Shown here piece after piece: positions 53,555-63,497 of a stretch of DNA of 64,000 nucleotides. The notes beneath the pieces were generated by a model, which had not been told where the DNA came from, did no database searches, and saw only the letters and a program-made list of their open reading frames with translations. The translations under genes and the position numbers were made by a program. Each line of letters begins with the position of its first letter. Position 1 is the stretch's first letter. The stretch covers positions 248,001 through 312,000 of the forward strand of contig NZ_BSYJ01000003.1 in assembly GCF_030270605.1 (NCBI RefSeq). The letters are read 5' to 3'. The DNA is from Biformimicrobium ophioploci (GTDB taxonomy: Bacteria; Pseudomonadota; Gammaproteobacteria; Pseudomonadales; Cellvibrionaceae).

Positions 53555-54004
53555 ATGGAACAGCCATTCTGGCAGCGTAAATCCCTGCAGGAAATGACGC
53601 GGGAAGAGTGGGAATCCCTGTGTGATGGCTGTGCACGTTGTTGCCTGCATAAGCTTGAGGACGAGGACAGCGGGGAGGTGGTGACCACCCGTGTGGCATG
53701 TCGTTATCTCGACGAAGACCACTGCCGCTGCACCGAGTATGAGCGTCGCCTTGAACTGGTTCCGGATTGTATGAACCTCGATATCAGTAGAATTGCGGAA
53801 TTCCACTGGTTGCCGGCCACCTGTGCCTATCGCCTCATTGCGGAAGGCAAACCCCTGGCGTGGTGGCATCCACTGGTATCCGGGTCTGCGGATACCGTGC
53901 ATGAAGCGGGGATTTCAGTGCGCGGCAAGGTGGTGTCCGATGAGTTCGTGCACCCTGATGCTTACGACGAGCACATCATCTACTGGGTAGACGACCAGGA
54001 ATGA
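53555..54004 (+). CDS. ycgN: YcgN family cysteine-cluster protein (UPF0260)
   Basis: This 149-residue protein has a conserved cysteine cluster: CDGCARCCLHKLE near residue 23, then CRYLD, HCRC, DCMN and TCAYR. These probably bind a metal or iron-sulfur centre, but no function is established. It is the end of the rnd-ycgL-ycgN group. Confidence 0.92.
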   Translation: MEQPFWQRKSLQEMTREEWESLCDGCARCCLHKLEDEDSGEVVTTRVACRYLDEDHCRCTEYERRLELVPDCMNLDISRIAEFHWLPATCAYRLIAEGKPLAWWHPLVSGSADTVHEAGISVRGKVVSDEFVHPDAYDEHIIYWVDDQE

Positions 54005-54046
54005 TTTTCCGGAAAATAATTCGAATAAACTGATTTAAGAGACACT

Positions 54047-54400
54047 ATGGCTGAAGAATTCAAGACTGCATGGCACCTGTATCTGGCCGGTACAGGAATT
54101 CTGCTGGTATCCCTCTGGTGGTTGATGCGCAACTGGGGCTGGAGCTGGTTTCGCCGGGGTTTCCTGCTGTTGCTGGCGGTGCTGTTGCTGGTGCCCGGCA
54201 AGGGCACCCAGCCCGACGCGCCCATGATGCCGGCGCTACCGCTGTATATTTACCAGTTGGTATTTGAGGAAGAAGCTTCAGCGGAAGTTGCGGCCAACCT
54301 GGTATTTGCCAGTGCCGGCGCCTTCGCGGTGCTGCTGTTGTGGGTGCTTGGCGCCTTTACCTACGCCCGCCATCGCGAGCGCCGCAAGGTGGAAGAATAG
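54047..54400 (+). CDS. Small inner-membrane protein of unknown function
   Basis: This 117-residue protein has three predicted membrane helices (about 10-27, 33-50 and 82-105) and a basic C-terminus (RHRERRKVEE). A proline-rich loop, PGKGTQPDAPMMPALP, lies between helices two and three. The same type of gene often follows ycgN in Cellvibrionales-like genomes. No function can be assigned. Confidence 0.7.
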   Translation: MAEEFKTAWHLYLAGTGILLVSLWWLMRNWGWSWFRRGFLLLLAVLLLVPGKGTQPDAPMMPALPLYIYQLVFEEEASAEVAANLVFASAGAFAVLLLWVLGAFTYARHRERRKVEE

Positions 54401-54590
54401 AACGCTCACCTGAAGTTGGTCACTGAGCGGCCAACCGGTTCCCGTTGTGTTTCACAGAATGCAATTCGTGGCGCCAGAATATAGGCTCTTGCCGGAATCC
54501 GGGCGGCAGGAGCTGCATCCCTCACTTACACTAACCTGACGATAAGGAAGCAAAGCTGCGCCGTATCCGGGCAGGCACTGAGGGTAGGGA

Positions 54591-55271
54591 ATGATTGACC
54601 ATATCTTGATTCTGGCGGCAGTAATGATTGTCTCCGGGGTGTTGGGTGGGTTGGTCAATTACTACCAAATGCTCTTTACCGAAGAAGATCCCGCTGGCCT
54701 GGCCCGTTGCCTCATTCTCGGGCTTTGCGGCGCACTCCTGGTACCAGTGGTGCTCAGGTTCCAGCAGAGCGACCTTATTATCGAGATCCAGGGCGATCCG
54801 TCGCGCCTGCTTGTCTTTACCGGCTACTGCCTGTTGGCCGCCATCGCATCCCGTTTCTTTGTCTTCAATGCCGCCCGGCGCCAGCTGCGCGACGCCAGCA
54901 TTGCTCGCGCGAGGGTTGAACACCTGGAGCAGGAGATGCGGGCCATGCAGCTGGAGCTGGATCCGCTGCTGGAGCACGAAATCGAGGGAGATCCCCAATC
55001 CGGTGCGACCCTGGACTTCCAGGAGATCCGCAAGCTGGACGATAACGCACTGCGGGTGTTGAAGCTGCTGGCCGATGGCAACTGTGTATTTCGCTCGGTG
55101 GCGGGCATGTCAGAGGAAGCGGGTATGGCCGAAAATTCCATTGCCCGCTCCCTCAATAACCTGCTGGTGCTGGAAATGGCGGGCAAGATCCATAGCCGCA
55201 TGGGTATCCGCTGGTTCATCACCGACCGTGGCAAGCAGGTTGTCAGCAAGCGCAGCAACGCGGTAGCCTGA
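54591..55271 (+). CDS. Membrane protein with C-terminal winged-helix-like domain
   Basis: This 226-residue protein starts with three predicted membrane helices (ILILAAVMIVSGVLGGLVNY; LILGLCGALLVPVV; LLVFTGYCLLAAIASRFFVF). A coiled coil follows (about 95-130), then a helix-turn-helix-like region (about 150-215; GMAENSIARSLNNLLVLEMAGKI). The first helix resembles proteins annotated as YEATS-associated helix-containing, but I cannot confirm that. A membrane anchor joined to a putative DNA-binding domain suggests a one-component membrane regulator, which is inference. Confidence 0.6.
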   Translation: MIDHILILAAVMIVSGVLGGLVNYYQMLFTEEDPAGLARCLILGLCGALLVPVVLRFQQSDLIIEIQGDPSRLLVFTGYCLLAAIASRFFVFNAARRQLRDASIARARVEHLEQEMRAMQLELDPLLEHEIEGDPQSGATLDFQEIRKLDDNALRVLKLLADGNCVFRSVAGMSEEAGMAENSIARSLNNLLVLEMAGKIHSRMGIRWFITDRGKQVVSKRSNAVA

Positions 55272-55302
55272 CCCTCTCAATCACTGCTTGTCACTCTCCC
55301 CA

Positions 55303-55737
55303 ATGGAAGCTTCTTTCCTTGAGCCGGTGCAGCTGCCACTGGTGAATCGTTTTTACAAGTCCATTCGTTACTCTGCCAGTGCCGGTCGCGGCGAGCGCGT
55401 GATGGTGGTGCGTGATGGTGCTGTGATCGTCGGCGCGGTGCGCATGCAGCCAAAAGAACTGGCAGCTATGGGGCCGGCCTGGTTCCTCCGCAGTATGGCG
55501 GTTTCCCCGGAATACCGGCGCGAGGGTGTCGGTACCCTGATGCTCGAGCAGCTGTTGCAGGCATTTCCGCGGGATACCGTCTGGTGCTACCCGTTTTCCC
55601 ATCTTCAGGGCTTCTACCGGCTCGGCGGCTTTGAACCCTTGTCTGCGGAAGATGTGCCACCAGAGATTCGCCAGCCATATGAGCGTTATTGTCGCCAGGG
55701 GCGGGACATCCTGATTATGGCCAGGAACCTGGAATAA
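55303..55737 (+). CDS. GNAT-family N-acetyltransferase
   Basis: This protein of about 144 residues has the GNAT core: strand-4 and acetyl-CoA loop LRSMAVSPEYRREGVGTLML, then a helix and YPFSHLQGFYRLGGFEPL. It acetylates an unknown small molecule or protein. Neither ATG 55303 nor TTG 55288 has a clear ribosome site, so the start is uncertain. Confidence 0.85.
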   Translation: MEASFLEPVQLPLVNRFYKSIRYSASAGRGERVMVVRDGAVIVGAVRMQPKELAAMGPAWFLRSMAVSPEYRREGVGTLMLEQLLQAFPRDTVWCYPFSHLQGFYRLGGFEPLSAEDVPPEIRQPYERYCRQGRDILIMARNLE

Positions 55738-55775
55738 CGTAAAATCGGGGCATTCGACGATAAAACGGTGAAGTT

Positions 55776-56657
55776 ATGTCCAAAGATTCAACTGGTTCCA
55801 ATCACGGCGGTGACGGTTTCCGCGGTACAGACTCCTATGTTGCAACGGATGACCTGCAGGTAGCCGTCAATGCGGCCGTAACCCTGCAGCGGCCGCTGCT
55901 GGTCAAGGGTGAGCCCGGCACCGGCAAGACCATGCTGGCAGAGGAGGTTGCGGCGAGCCTCGGCCTCAAGCTGATCCAGTGGCATATCAAATCCACCACC
56001 AAGGCGCAGCAGGGGCTATACGAGTACGACGCTGTATCGCGCCTGCGTGACTCCCAGCTGGGGGTGGACAAGGTTCACGATATCTCCAATTACATCAAGC
56101 GCGGTAAGCTGTGGGAGGCCTTTGACGCCGATGAGCCGGTGGTATTGCTGATCGATGAAATCGACAAGGCCGACATTGAATTCCCCAACGACCTGCTGGT
56201 GGAACTCGACAAGATGGAGTTCTTCGTTTACGAAACCGGCGAGGTGATCAAGGCGCGCCAGCGTCCTATCGTCATCATCACTTCAAACAATGAGAAAGAG
56301 TTGCCGGACGCTTTCCTGCGACGCTGCTTCTTCCACTACATTACCTTCCCGGACCGGGAAACCATGCAGAAAATCGTTGACGTCCACTACCCGGGCATCA
56401 AGCAGAGCCTGGTAGGTGAAGCTATGGATCTTTTCTTCCAGGTGCGGGAAGTCCCGGGTCTCAAGAAGAAACCGTCCACCTCCGAATTGATTGACTGGCT
56501 CAAGCTGCTGATGGCAGATGACATTCCCGAGGAAGTGCTGCGTGATCGCGATCCCACCAAGGCGGTGCCGCCGCTGTATGGTGCGCTCCTGAAAAATGAG
56601 CAGGACGTACATATGCTCGAGAGGCTTGCATTCATGGCGCGCAGAGAAAACCGCTGA
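55776..56657 (+). CDS. MoxR-type AAA+ ATPase
   Basis: This 293-residue ATPase has Walker A GEPGTGKT (45-52), Walker B LLIDEIDKAD and sensor IVIITSNNEKELPDAFLRR. MoxR proteins assemble or activate metal or redox complexes together with a VWA-domain partner. The next gene, overlapping by one base, encodes such a partner (CoxE-like), which makes a chaperone pair likely; the client is unknown. Confidence 0.92.
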   Translation: MSKDSTGSNHGGDGFRGTDSYVATDDLQVAVNAAVTLQRPLLVKGEPGTGKTMLAEEVAASLGLKLIQWHIKSTTKAQQGLYEYDAVSRLRDSQLGVDKVHDISNYIKRGKLWEAFDADEPVVLLIDEIDKADIEFPNDLLVELDKMEFFVYETGEVIKARQRPIVIITSNNEKELPDAFLRRCFFHYITFPDRETMQKIVDVHYPGIKQSLVGEAMDLFFQVREVPGLKKKPSTSELIDWLKLLMADDIPEEVLRDRDPTKAVPPLYGALLKNEQDVHMLERLAFMARRENR

Positions 56658-57838
56658 TGTTGATCGGTTTTTTCTCCACGCTGCGGCGCTACCGGGTGCC
56701 GGTCAGCCTGACCGAGCTGCTGGTACTGTTGGAAGCGCTGAAGCAGCGTCTGGTCTTTGCCGATATGGATGGCTTTTATCTGTTGTCCCGCACCTGCCTG
56801 GTCAAAGATGAAAAGCATTTCGACAAGTTCGATCGTGCGTTTGCCGCCTACTTCAAGGAACTGGAAACCCTGGATGACGTGCTCGAAGCTTTGATTCCGG
56901 AGGACTGGGTGCGCAAGGAGTTCATCCGGCAGCTGTCCGAGGAAGAAAAGGCCAAGATCGAGAGCATGGGCGGTCTGGAGAAGTTGCTCGATGAATTTCG
57001 CAAGCGCCTGGAGGAACAGAAGAAACGGCACCAGGGCGGCAACCGCTGGATTGGCACCGGTGGCACCAGCCCGTTTGGCAACAGCGGCTACAACCCGGAA
57101 GGCATCCGCGTTGGCGGCGAGGGTCGCAACCGCAGTGCGGTCAAGGTCTGGGACAAACGCCAGTTTCGCAACCTCGATGACAGCGTGGAGTTGGGCATCC
57201 GCAATATCAAGGTGGCGCTGCGCAAATTGCGTAAGTTCGCTCGCACCGGTGCAGCGGAAGAACTCGACCTGGACGACACCATCAGTAGCACGGCGCGCAA
57301 TGCCGGTATGCTGGATATCAAGATGGTGCCGGAGCGACACAATGCGGTGAAGGTGTTGATCTTCTTCGATGTGGGCGGGTCCATGGATCCTTACATCCGT
57401 GTATGCGAGGAGCTCTTCTCCGCCTGCCGCACCGAGTTCAAGCACCTGGAGTATTTCTATTTCCACAACTTCGTTTATGAAAAGGTGTGGAAGGACAACA
57501 GCCGCCGCTTTGAGGAGGCCACCTCAACACTCGAGGTAATGCGTACTTACGGCAAGGACTACAAGGTGATTTTTGTCGGCGATGCCGCCATGGCGCCTTA
57601 CGAGATCACCAGCCGTTACGGCAGTGTCGAACATATGAACGAAGAGCCGGGTGCGACCTGGATGCAGCGCATTAGTGAGACCTGGGACAAGCTGATCTGG
57701 CTGAACCCTACTGAAGAGCGTTACTGGGAGTTTACCCACAGCACTGAGATGGTGAAACAGTTGGTGGATGGCAGGATGTTTCCGCTGACGCTTGAGGGGA
57801 TTGATCGCGGTATTGCCAGCCTTGTGAAGGGGCGGTAA
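56657..57838 (+). CDS. VWA-domain CoxE-like protein
   Basis: This 393-residue protein has an N-terminal helical region (PVSLTELLVLLEALKQRLVF) and a C-terminal von Willebrand A domain. Its MIDAS-like motif D238-V-G-G-S242 would bind Mg2+. It resembles CoxE and similar partners of MoxR ATPases. Its ATG overlaps the moxR-type stop by one base. The role with the MoxR protein is inference from pairing. Confidence 0.85.
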   Translation: MLIGFFSTLRRYRVPVSLTELLVLLEALKQRLVFADMDGFYLLSRTCLVKDEKHFDKFDRAFAAYFKELETLDDVLEALIPEDWVRKEFIRQLSEEEKAKIESMGGLEKLLDEFRKRLEEQKKRHQGGNRWIGTGGTSPFGNSGYNPEGIRVGGEGRNRSAVKVWDKRQFRNLDDSVELGIRNIKVALRKLRKFARTGAAEELDLDDTISSTARNAGMLDIKMVPERHNAVKVLIFFDVGGSMDPYIRVCEELFSACRTEFKHLEYFYFHNFVYEKVWKDNSRRFEEATSTLEVMRTYGKDYKVIFVGDAAMAPYEITSRYGSVEHMNEEPGATWMQRISETWDKLIWLNPTEERYWEFTHSTEMVKQLVDGRMFPLTLEGIDRGIASLVKGR

Positions 57839-57867
57839 GGATGGAGAACCGCAACATCACGCGGGTC

Positions 57868-57945
57868 GTGTATTTCGAAAACGCATAAATACTTCCCTGT
57901 AGCTCCGGCGCGCACGTCCATGTGCGCGACGGTTTCGAAATACAC
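57868..57945. repeat. Nested inverted-repeat element between convergent genes
   Basis: Outer arms GTGTATTTCGAAA (57868-57880) and TTTCGAAATACAC (57933-57945) are exact reverse complements. Inside them CGCGCAC and GTGCGCG (57909-57915, 57922-57928) form a second stem. The 78-base structure could be a REP/MITE-like element or a bidirectional terminator; no long T-run is present. Confidence 0.7.
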
Positions 57946-57979
57946 TCCCCCGGTGATATTGCTGCGGTCGGTCGTATGT

Positions 57980-59452
57980 TTAGGATCCGTGATCCCGCGG
58001 CATAGCTTCGTGATCCGCGGTGATGCTCAGCTCTTCCTGAGTAGTGCTCTTGATTTCGGTGTGCACCTCTTCCGCGCCATGCATCCAGTCCACCAGCTTT
58101 TCCCGGATAAAGAACAGGATAATGCCCGCGCCTATCGCTGCGATAGCGACACCACCAAAGGTGGCAAGAGGACCCGACTCGCCCACCAGCTTACCGATCT
58201 CCGCAGCGCCCTTGTTGGCAATACCGATAAAGGCAAACCACAGGCCCATCATCAGTGACAGGTAACGCAGCGGCGACAGCTTGGTCACCATTGAGAGGCC
58301 AATGGGTGACAGGCACAGCTCGCCGATGGTGTGGAAGATATAGGCAGCCACCAGCCACCAGGGGCTCGCCTTGATACCACTTTCCAGGTTGCCGATTTCC
58401 AGGGCAGCGCCCACCATGCACAGGAAGCCGATGCCGAGGAAGATCAAGCCGAGCGAGAACTTCGCCGGCGAACTGGGTTCATTGTCACCGGACTTGACCC
58501 AGATGCTCGCAATGATCGGCGCAAGGATAATGATGAACAGCGGGTTGACTGACTGTAGCCAGCTGGCCGGCATTTCCCAGCCAAAGAAGTTCAGGTCCGT
58601 ATGGTTCTTGGCAAACAGGTTCATGGAGCCCGCAGCCTGCTCAAAACCGGCCCAGAACACCACAGTGAAGAAGCCGAGGATCAGGATGACCTTGATGCGG
58701 TCGCGCTGCACCGGGGTGAGCGGCGCCAGATCCTGGCCCTTGTTGGCGCTGGCCGCCAGCTTGGCAGAAGGCTGTTTGCCGATGTTGCCAAGGTACTTGT
58801 CGGACATGGTCAGCTGCATGATCAGGCCGACCAGCATACCGATACCGGCCGCGACAAATGCCAGCTGGTAATTGATTTTCTCGCCGATGGTGCCGATCAG
58901 CAGGTAACCCAGGATTGAGCCGAGGTTGATACCCATGTAGAAAATGGTGAAGGCCGCATCGCGGCGTTTGTCACCTTCCTTGTACAGGTCGCCCACCATG
59001 GTGGAGATATTCGGCTTGAAGAAGCCGTTACCCAGGATCAGAAGTGCGAGGCCCACCCACAACATGGTGAGCTGGGAGCCTTCCGGCAGCCAGCTGTGGG
59101 GGAAGCCGAGTGCGAACTGTCCCAGCATCATCAGGATGCCGCCCACGATGATGCACTTGCGCTGGCCCCAGACATTGTCCGCGAACCAGCCACCGATAAC
59201 CGGTGTGAGGTAAACCAGCATGGCGTACCAGCCGAGGTAGTCCAGTGCCTTGGATTGCAGCTGTGTGGTGGAGAGCTGGTCCCAGCCAAATACTGCCGCG
59301 GTTGCAGCCTGGGTCAGGTAAAGGACGAAAATGCCGCGCATGCCGTAGTAGGACAGGCGCTCCCACATCTCGGTACCGAACAGTAGGAAGAGGCCCTTCG
59401 GGTGCCCCATCATTTCGCCAACTTTCGGGGGGGAGGGTTTGTTCGACTGCAT
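57980..59452 (-). CDS. Proton-dependent oligopeptide transporter (POT/PTR family, DtpA-like)
   Basis: This 490-residue MFS protein has about 14 membrane helices and the POT signature EMWERLSYYGMRG in helix 1. It also has the family motif FYMGINLGSILG. It imports di- or tripeptides with protons. ATG 59452 has GGAG upstream and matches the family N-terminus (MQSNKPSPPKVGEM); the longer open frame to 60025 overlaps hrpA and is a shadow. Confidence 0.93.
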   Translation of the reverse strand: MQSNKPSPPKVGEMMGHPKGLFLLFGTEMWERLSYYGMRGIFVLYLTQAATAAVFGWDQLSTTQLQSKALDYLGWYAMLVYLTPVIGGWFADNVWGQRKCIIVGGILMMLGQFALGFPHSWLPEGSQLTMLWVGLALLILGNGFFKPNISTMVGDLYKEGDKRRDAAFTIFYMGINLGSILGYLLIGTIGEKINYQLAFVAAGIGMLVGLIMQLTMSDKYLGNIGKQPSAKLAASANKGQDLAPLTPVQRDRIKVILILGFFTVVFWAGFEQAAGSMNLFAKNHTDLNFFGWEMPASWLQSVNPLFIIILAPIIASIWVKSGDNEPSSPAKFSLGLIFLGIGFLCMVGAALEIGNLESGIKASPWWLVAAYIFHTIGELCLSPIGLSMVTKLSPLRYLSLMMGLWFAFIGIANKGAAEIGKLVGESGPLATFGGVAIAAIGAGIILFFIREKLVDWMHGAEEVHTEIKSTTQEELSITADHEAMPRDHGS

Positions 59453-59538
59453 GGTAACTCCGCAGTGATCGGAAGGATTCGAAAGAATTGAGTGAGTATA
59501 GACTGGCGCCCCATCACACGTAGGGCAAATGCTCGGGC

Positions 59539-59544
59539 TATAAT
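59539..59544 (+). promoter_or_regulatory. Probable -10 box of the hrpA promoter
   Basis: TATAAT followed by GCGCGG, 29 bases before hrpA in the divergent 121-base gap. The -35 region is weak. Confidence 0.45.
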
Positions 59545-59573
59545 GCGCGGCTGTAATTAGGTGACGAGTTTTT

Positions 59574-62500
59574 ATGCCGAAAGAGCCAAGGGAACCAATC
59601 AGTCCCGAAAACCTGCCCAGCCTGGACGACCTGTCCGGCCTGCTGGATACGTGCCTGTTACGGGACCGACATCGCCTGCGCCGGGCACTGCGGGATATCC
59701 GCGAGCGCCGCAAAGCCGGCAAGCCGTACGACCGCCTGCTGGTGCGTACCGCTGCAGAAATAGAGGCTTCTGTGGCAGTGGTGCAGGCGAGGCGCGACAA
59801 GCTGCCGACGCCACAGTGGCCCGAGCAGCTGCCCGTGGTGGCGCGTCGCGAGGAGATCGCTGAACAGATTGCCAAGCACCAGGTGGTCGTGATTGCGGGT
59901 GAGACCGGCTCAGGCAAGACCACCCAGCTGCCCAAGATCTGCCTGGAGCTGGGACGCGGTATTTTCGGCCGCATCGGCCATACACAGCCGCGCCGGATTG
60001 CGGCGCGTACTGTTGCCAGTCGCATTGCCGAGGAACTGGGCCAGCCGCTGGGAGAGTCTGTGGGCTATCAGGTGCGCTTCACTGACCACAGCACACCGCA
60101 CTCACATATCAAACTGATGACCGACGGCATCCTGCTGGCGGAAATCCAGCGTGACCGTTTCCTGACCCAGTACGACACCCTGATTATCGATGAGGCGCAC
60201 GAGCGCAGCCTCAATATCGATTTCCTGCTGGGCTATATCAAACAGATTTTGCCGAAGCGTCCGGACCTCAAGGTTATCGTTACTTCGGCCACCATTGACC
60301 TGGAAAAATTCTCAAAGCACTTCAATGAAGCGCCGATCATCGAGGTATCCGGCCGTACCTATCCGGTGGACATCCGCTATGAGCCACCTGCCGGCGGCGA
60401 AATGGATCTCAACCAGCAGATCCTCGAGGCCGTGGAAGGCCTGCTCGCACATGAGAGGGAAAGCGACCAGCGCGGCGGCGACATGCTGGTATTCCTCAGT
60501 GGTGAACGCGAAATTCGCGAGTGCGCCAACTTCCTGCGTAAGGCGCAGTTGCCGCACCTGGAGATATTGCCGCTGTATGCGCGCCTCAGCATGGCTGAGC
60601 AGAATCGCGTGTTCCAGGGGCACAAGGGCCGGCGCATCGTGCTCGCCACGAATGTGGCGGAAACCTCCATTACCGTGCCGGGAATTCGCTATGTGATCGA
60701 CCCGGGTACCGCACGGGTCAGCCGCTACAGCTACCGCAGCAAGGTGCAGCGCCTGCCGGTGGAAGCCGTTTCGCAGGCCAGCGCCAACCAGCGCGCGGGC
60801 CGTTGCGGCCGTGTCAGCGAGGGTGTGTGTGTGCGCCTGTACGACGAGCAGGATTTCCTGTCACGGTCCGAATACACCGATGCGGAAATTCTGCGTACCA
60901 ACCTTGCAGCGGTCATTCTGCAGATGCTGCAACTGCGTATTGGCGATATCCGCGATTTCCCGTTTGTGGATCCGCCGGACGAGCGCCTGATCAACGATGG
61001 CTTTTCCCTGCTGCAGGAATTGCAGGCGGTCAACAACAAAGGCGTGGTGACTAAGTCCGGCGCGGCCCTGGCGCGCCTGCCGGTGGACCCGCGCCTGGGA
61101 CGAATGCTGCTGGCGGCCGAGAAAAGTGGCAGCCTGGCGGAAATGCTCATCATTGCCAGTGCGCTGGCTGTACAGGACCCGCGCGAGAGGCCGGCAGAAA
61201 AGCAGCAGGCTGCGGATGAAAAGCATCGCCAGTGGCGCGATGAAAATTCAGACCTGCTGGCCTACGTCAACCTGTGGGGCGCTTTCGAGGCTCAGCGGCA
61301 GGAGCTGAGCCAGAATCAGCTGCGCAAGTGGTGCAAGGAAAATTTCCTGTCGTTCCTGCGCATGCGCGAGTGGCGGGATATTCACCATCAGCTGCGGCTT
61401 GCTGCGCGGGATCTGGGCTTGAAGGAAAACCACGAGCCCGCCACCTATAGCGACGTCCACCGTCCGTTGCTGACCGGCCTGCTCGGTAATATTGGCTATC
61501 GCGAGGAGAACAAGGAATTTGCCGGCTGTCGCAACCGGCGCTTCTTCGTGTTCCCCGGGTCGGGGCAATACAAGAAACCGCCGAAGTGGCTGGTGGCCTC
61601 GCAGTTGCTGGAGACCAGTCGCCTGTTCGCCCATGGGGTGGCAAGGATCGAGCCGGAATGGGTACTGGAAGCCGCGCAGCACCTGGTGCGCCGCAACTAT
61701 TCCGAGCCGCATTACGATCCGAAGCGCGGCGCGGTCATGGCCTACGAGAAAATCTCCCTGTACGGCCTGGTGCTGGTGGAAAAGCAGCGGATCAATTACT
61801 CCAAGATCGACCCGAAGACCTGTCGCGAAGTATTCATCCGTTCGGCGCTGGTCGAGGGTCGCTATCGCGGCAAGGGCAAGTTTGCGAAATTCAATGCGGA
61901 TCTCTGCGAAGAGTTGGAGGGACTGGAAGCCAAATCCCGTCGCCGCGACATCCTGGTGGACGAGCAGGTGATGTTCGACTTCTTCGATGAGCGGGTGCCG
62001 GCGGATGTAGTGAACCTCGCGGGTTTCGAGCACTGGCGCAAGTCGGTGGAGAAGGAAACGCCCAGGCTGCTGTTCATGTCACGCGAAATGCTGACCCAGC
62101 AGGGCGCGGGGGATGTCAGCGAGGTGCAATTCCCGAACCAGCTTACCTGGCAAGGCGTGGTGTATCCGGTGGCCTATCACTTTGAGCCGGGTAATGTGGC
62201 CGACGGGGTCAGTCTGCGCGTCCCTGTAGGGGTGCTGCACCAGGTGCCCGCCAACCGGCTGGAATGGGTTGTGCCGGGCATATTGCGCGACAAATGTATC
62301 GCCATGATCAAGGGGCTGCCGAAACAGTGGCGGCGCCATTTTGTGCCGGTGCCGGCGGCAGTCGACAAGGCGCTGCCGCGCATGCAGGCTTCAGACAGCC
62401 CGCTGTGGCAATCCCTCGCACACGAACTCAAGCGCCAGACCCTGCAGGAAGTGCCGGAGGAAGCCTGGGCGGCGGTGCAGCTGGACAATTTCTACCGCTT

Positions 62501-63497
62501 CAATATTCAGGTGGTGGATGAGCGCGGCAAGCTGATCGAGCAGGGCAGGGATCTGGCCGCATTGCAGGCGCGTTACCGTGACCGCGTCCAGGAAGGTCTG
62601 GCCTCTGCGGCAGAATCTCTCGAGCGGGATGAAATTACCCGCTGGGATTTTGGCGAACTGAAGGAGCGTTGCCAGCTGCCGCAGGGGGAGCTGACGGTAC
62701 AGGCCTATCCGGCGCTGGTCGCGGCCAGGGATTCGGTTTCCCTGAAAATGCTCGATAACCCCGCCGAGGCACGCCGCGTTTCGCGCAAGGCCATCTGTCG
62801 GCTCGCCTTGCTGGAAATGCAGGACACCGCAAAATATTTGCGCAAGGAACTGCTGCGCGGTAAAGAACTGGGGTTGTCTGCCGCAGACATGGGGCGCCGC
62901 GAGGACGTTGCTGAAGATATCCTGCTGGCAGCCTGTCGCGAACTGTTCTGGCCGGATGAGAACTGGCCGCGCTCTCGTGAGGCATTTGAGCAGGCGCTGC
63001 AAAAACAGCAGCAGCTGGTCGCAGTCGCGCAGGAATACGCGGACCTGCTGGTGGCGGCACTGGCGGAGCTGGTGCCGCTGCGCAAGCAGCTCAAGCAGCA
63101 GAAAAACCTTGCGCTGGCCATGGCTATTGGTGACATGGGCAAGCAGTTGGGTGAGCTGTTCTACCGCGGCTGCATGTTTGATACGCCACTGGAATGGCTG
63201 CGCCAGTACGGGCGCTACCTGAAGGGCATCAACCTGCGGCTGGAAAAGGCGGCGCTGGACGTCAACCGGGACCGCAGGCTGCAGCTGGAGCTGGAGGCGG
63301 CCATGGACCCCTGGCGTGACGCGCTGGAAAAACACGGCCGCGAAACCCTGATGGCTACTCCCGCGCTGGCGCAGTATCGCTGGATGCTGGAGGAGTTTCG
63401 GGTATCACTGTTCGCGCAGTCGCTCAAGACACTGATGCCGGTATCTGCCAAGCGGCTGGCCAAATACTGGCGCGAGGTTTCCGCTGAGCTGGAATAG
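59574..63497 (+). CDS. hrpA: ATP-dependent RNA helicase HrpA
   Basis: This 1307-residue DEAH-box helicase acts in mRNA processing and rescue of stalled ribosomes. Walker A GETGSGKTT begins at residue 109 and DEAH is at 206-209. VTSATIDLEKF and the C-terminal QRAGRCGRV complete the helicase core. The HA2, OB and DUF3418 domains fill the rest. Length matches E. coli HrpA (1300). It is monocistronic, divergent from the POT gene. Confidence 0.97.
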   Translation: MPKEPREPISPENLPSLDDLSGLLDTCLLRDRHRLRRALRDIRERRKAGKPYDRLLVRTAAEIEASVAVVQARRDKLPTPQWPEQLPVVARREEIAEQIAKHQVVVIAGETGSGKTTQLPKICLELGRGIFGRIGHTQPRRIAARTVASRIAEELGQPLGESVGYQVRFTDHSTPHSHIKLMTDGILLAEIQRDRFLTQYDTLIIDEAHERSLNIDFLLGYIKQILPKRPDLKVIVTSATIDLEKFSKHFNEAPIIEVSGRTYPVDIRYEPPAGGEMDLNQQILEAVEGLLAHERESDQRGGDMLVFLSGEREIRECANFLRKAQLPHLEILPLYARLSMAEQNRVFQGHKGRRIVLATNVAETSITVPGIRYVIDPGTARVSRYSYRSKVQRLPVEAVSQASANQRAGRCGRVSEGVCVRLYDEQDFLSRSEYTDAEILRTNLAAVILQMLQLRIGDIRDFPFVDPPDERLINDGFSLLQELQAVNNKGVVTKSGAALARLPVDPRLGRMLLAAEKSGSLAEMLIIASALAVQDPRERPAEKQQAADEKHRQWRDENSDLLAYVNLWGAFEAQRQELSQNQLRKWCKENFLSFLRMREWRDIHHQLRLAARDLGLKENHEPATYSDVHRPLLTGLLGNIGYREENKEFAGCRNRRFFVFPGSGQYKKPPKWLVASQLLETSRLFAHGVARIEPEWVLEAAQHLVRRNYSEPHYDPKRGAVMAYEKISLYGLVLVEKQRINYSKIDPKTCREVFIRSALVEGRYRGKGKFAKFNADLCEELEGLEAKSRRRDILVDEQVMFDFFDERVPADVVNLAGFEHWRKSVEKETPRLLFMSREMLTQQGAGDVSEVQFPNQLTWQGVVYPVAYHFEPGNVADGVSLRVPVGVLHQVPANRLEWVVPGILRDKCIAMIKGLPKQWRRHFVPVPAAVDKALPRMQASDSPLWQSLAHELKRQTLQEVPEEAWAAVQLDNFYRFNIQVVDERGKLIEQGRDLAALQARYRDRVQEGLASAAESLERDEITRWDFGELKERCQLPQGELTVQAYPALVAARDSVSLKMLDNPAEARRVSRKAICRLALLEMQDTAKYLRKELLRGKELGLSAADMGRREDVAEDILLAACRELFWPDENWPRSREAFEQALQKQQQLVAVAQEYADLLVAALAELVPLRKQLKQQKNLALAMAIGDMGKQLGELFYRGCMFDTPLEWLRQYGRYLKGINLRLEKAALDVNRDRRLQLELEAAMDPWRDALEKHGRETLMATPALAQYRWMLEEFRVSLFAQSLKTLMPVSAKRLAKYWREVSAELE

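Noticed and set aside
59453-60025. An N-terminal extension of the POT transporter
   Set aside because: It lies antisense over hrpA, is Arg/Ser-rich, and the normal POT N-terminus with a good ribosome site begins at 59452.
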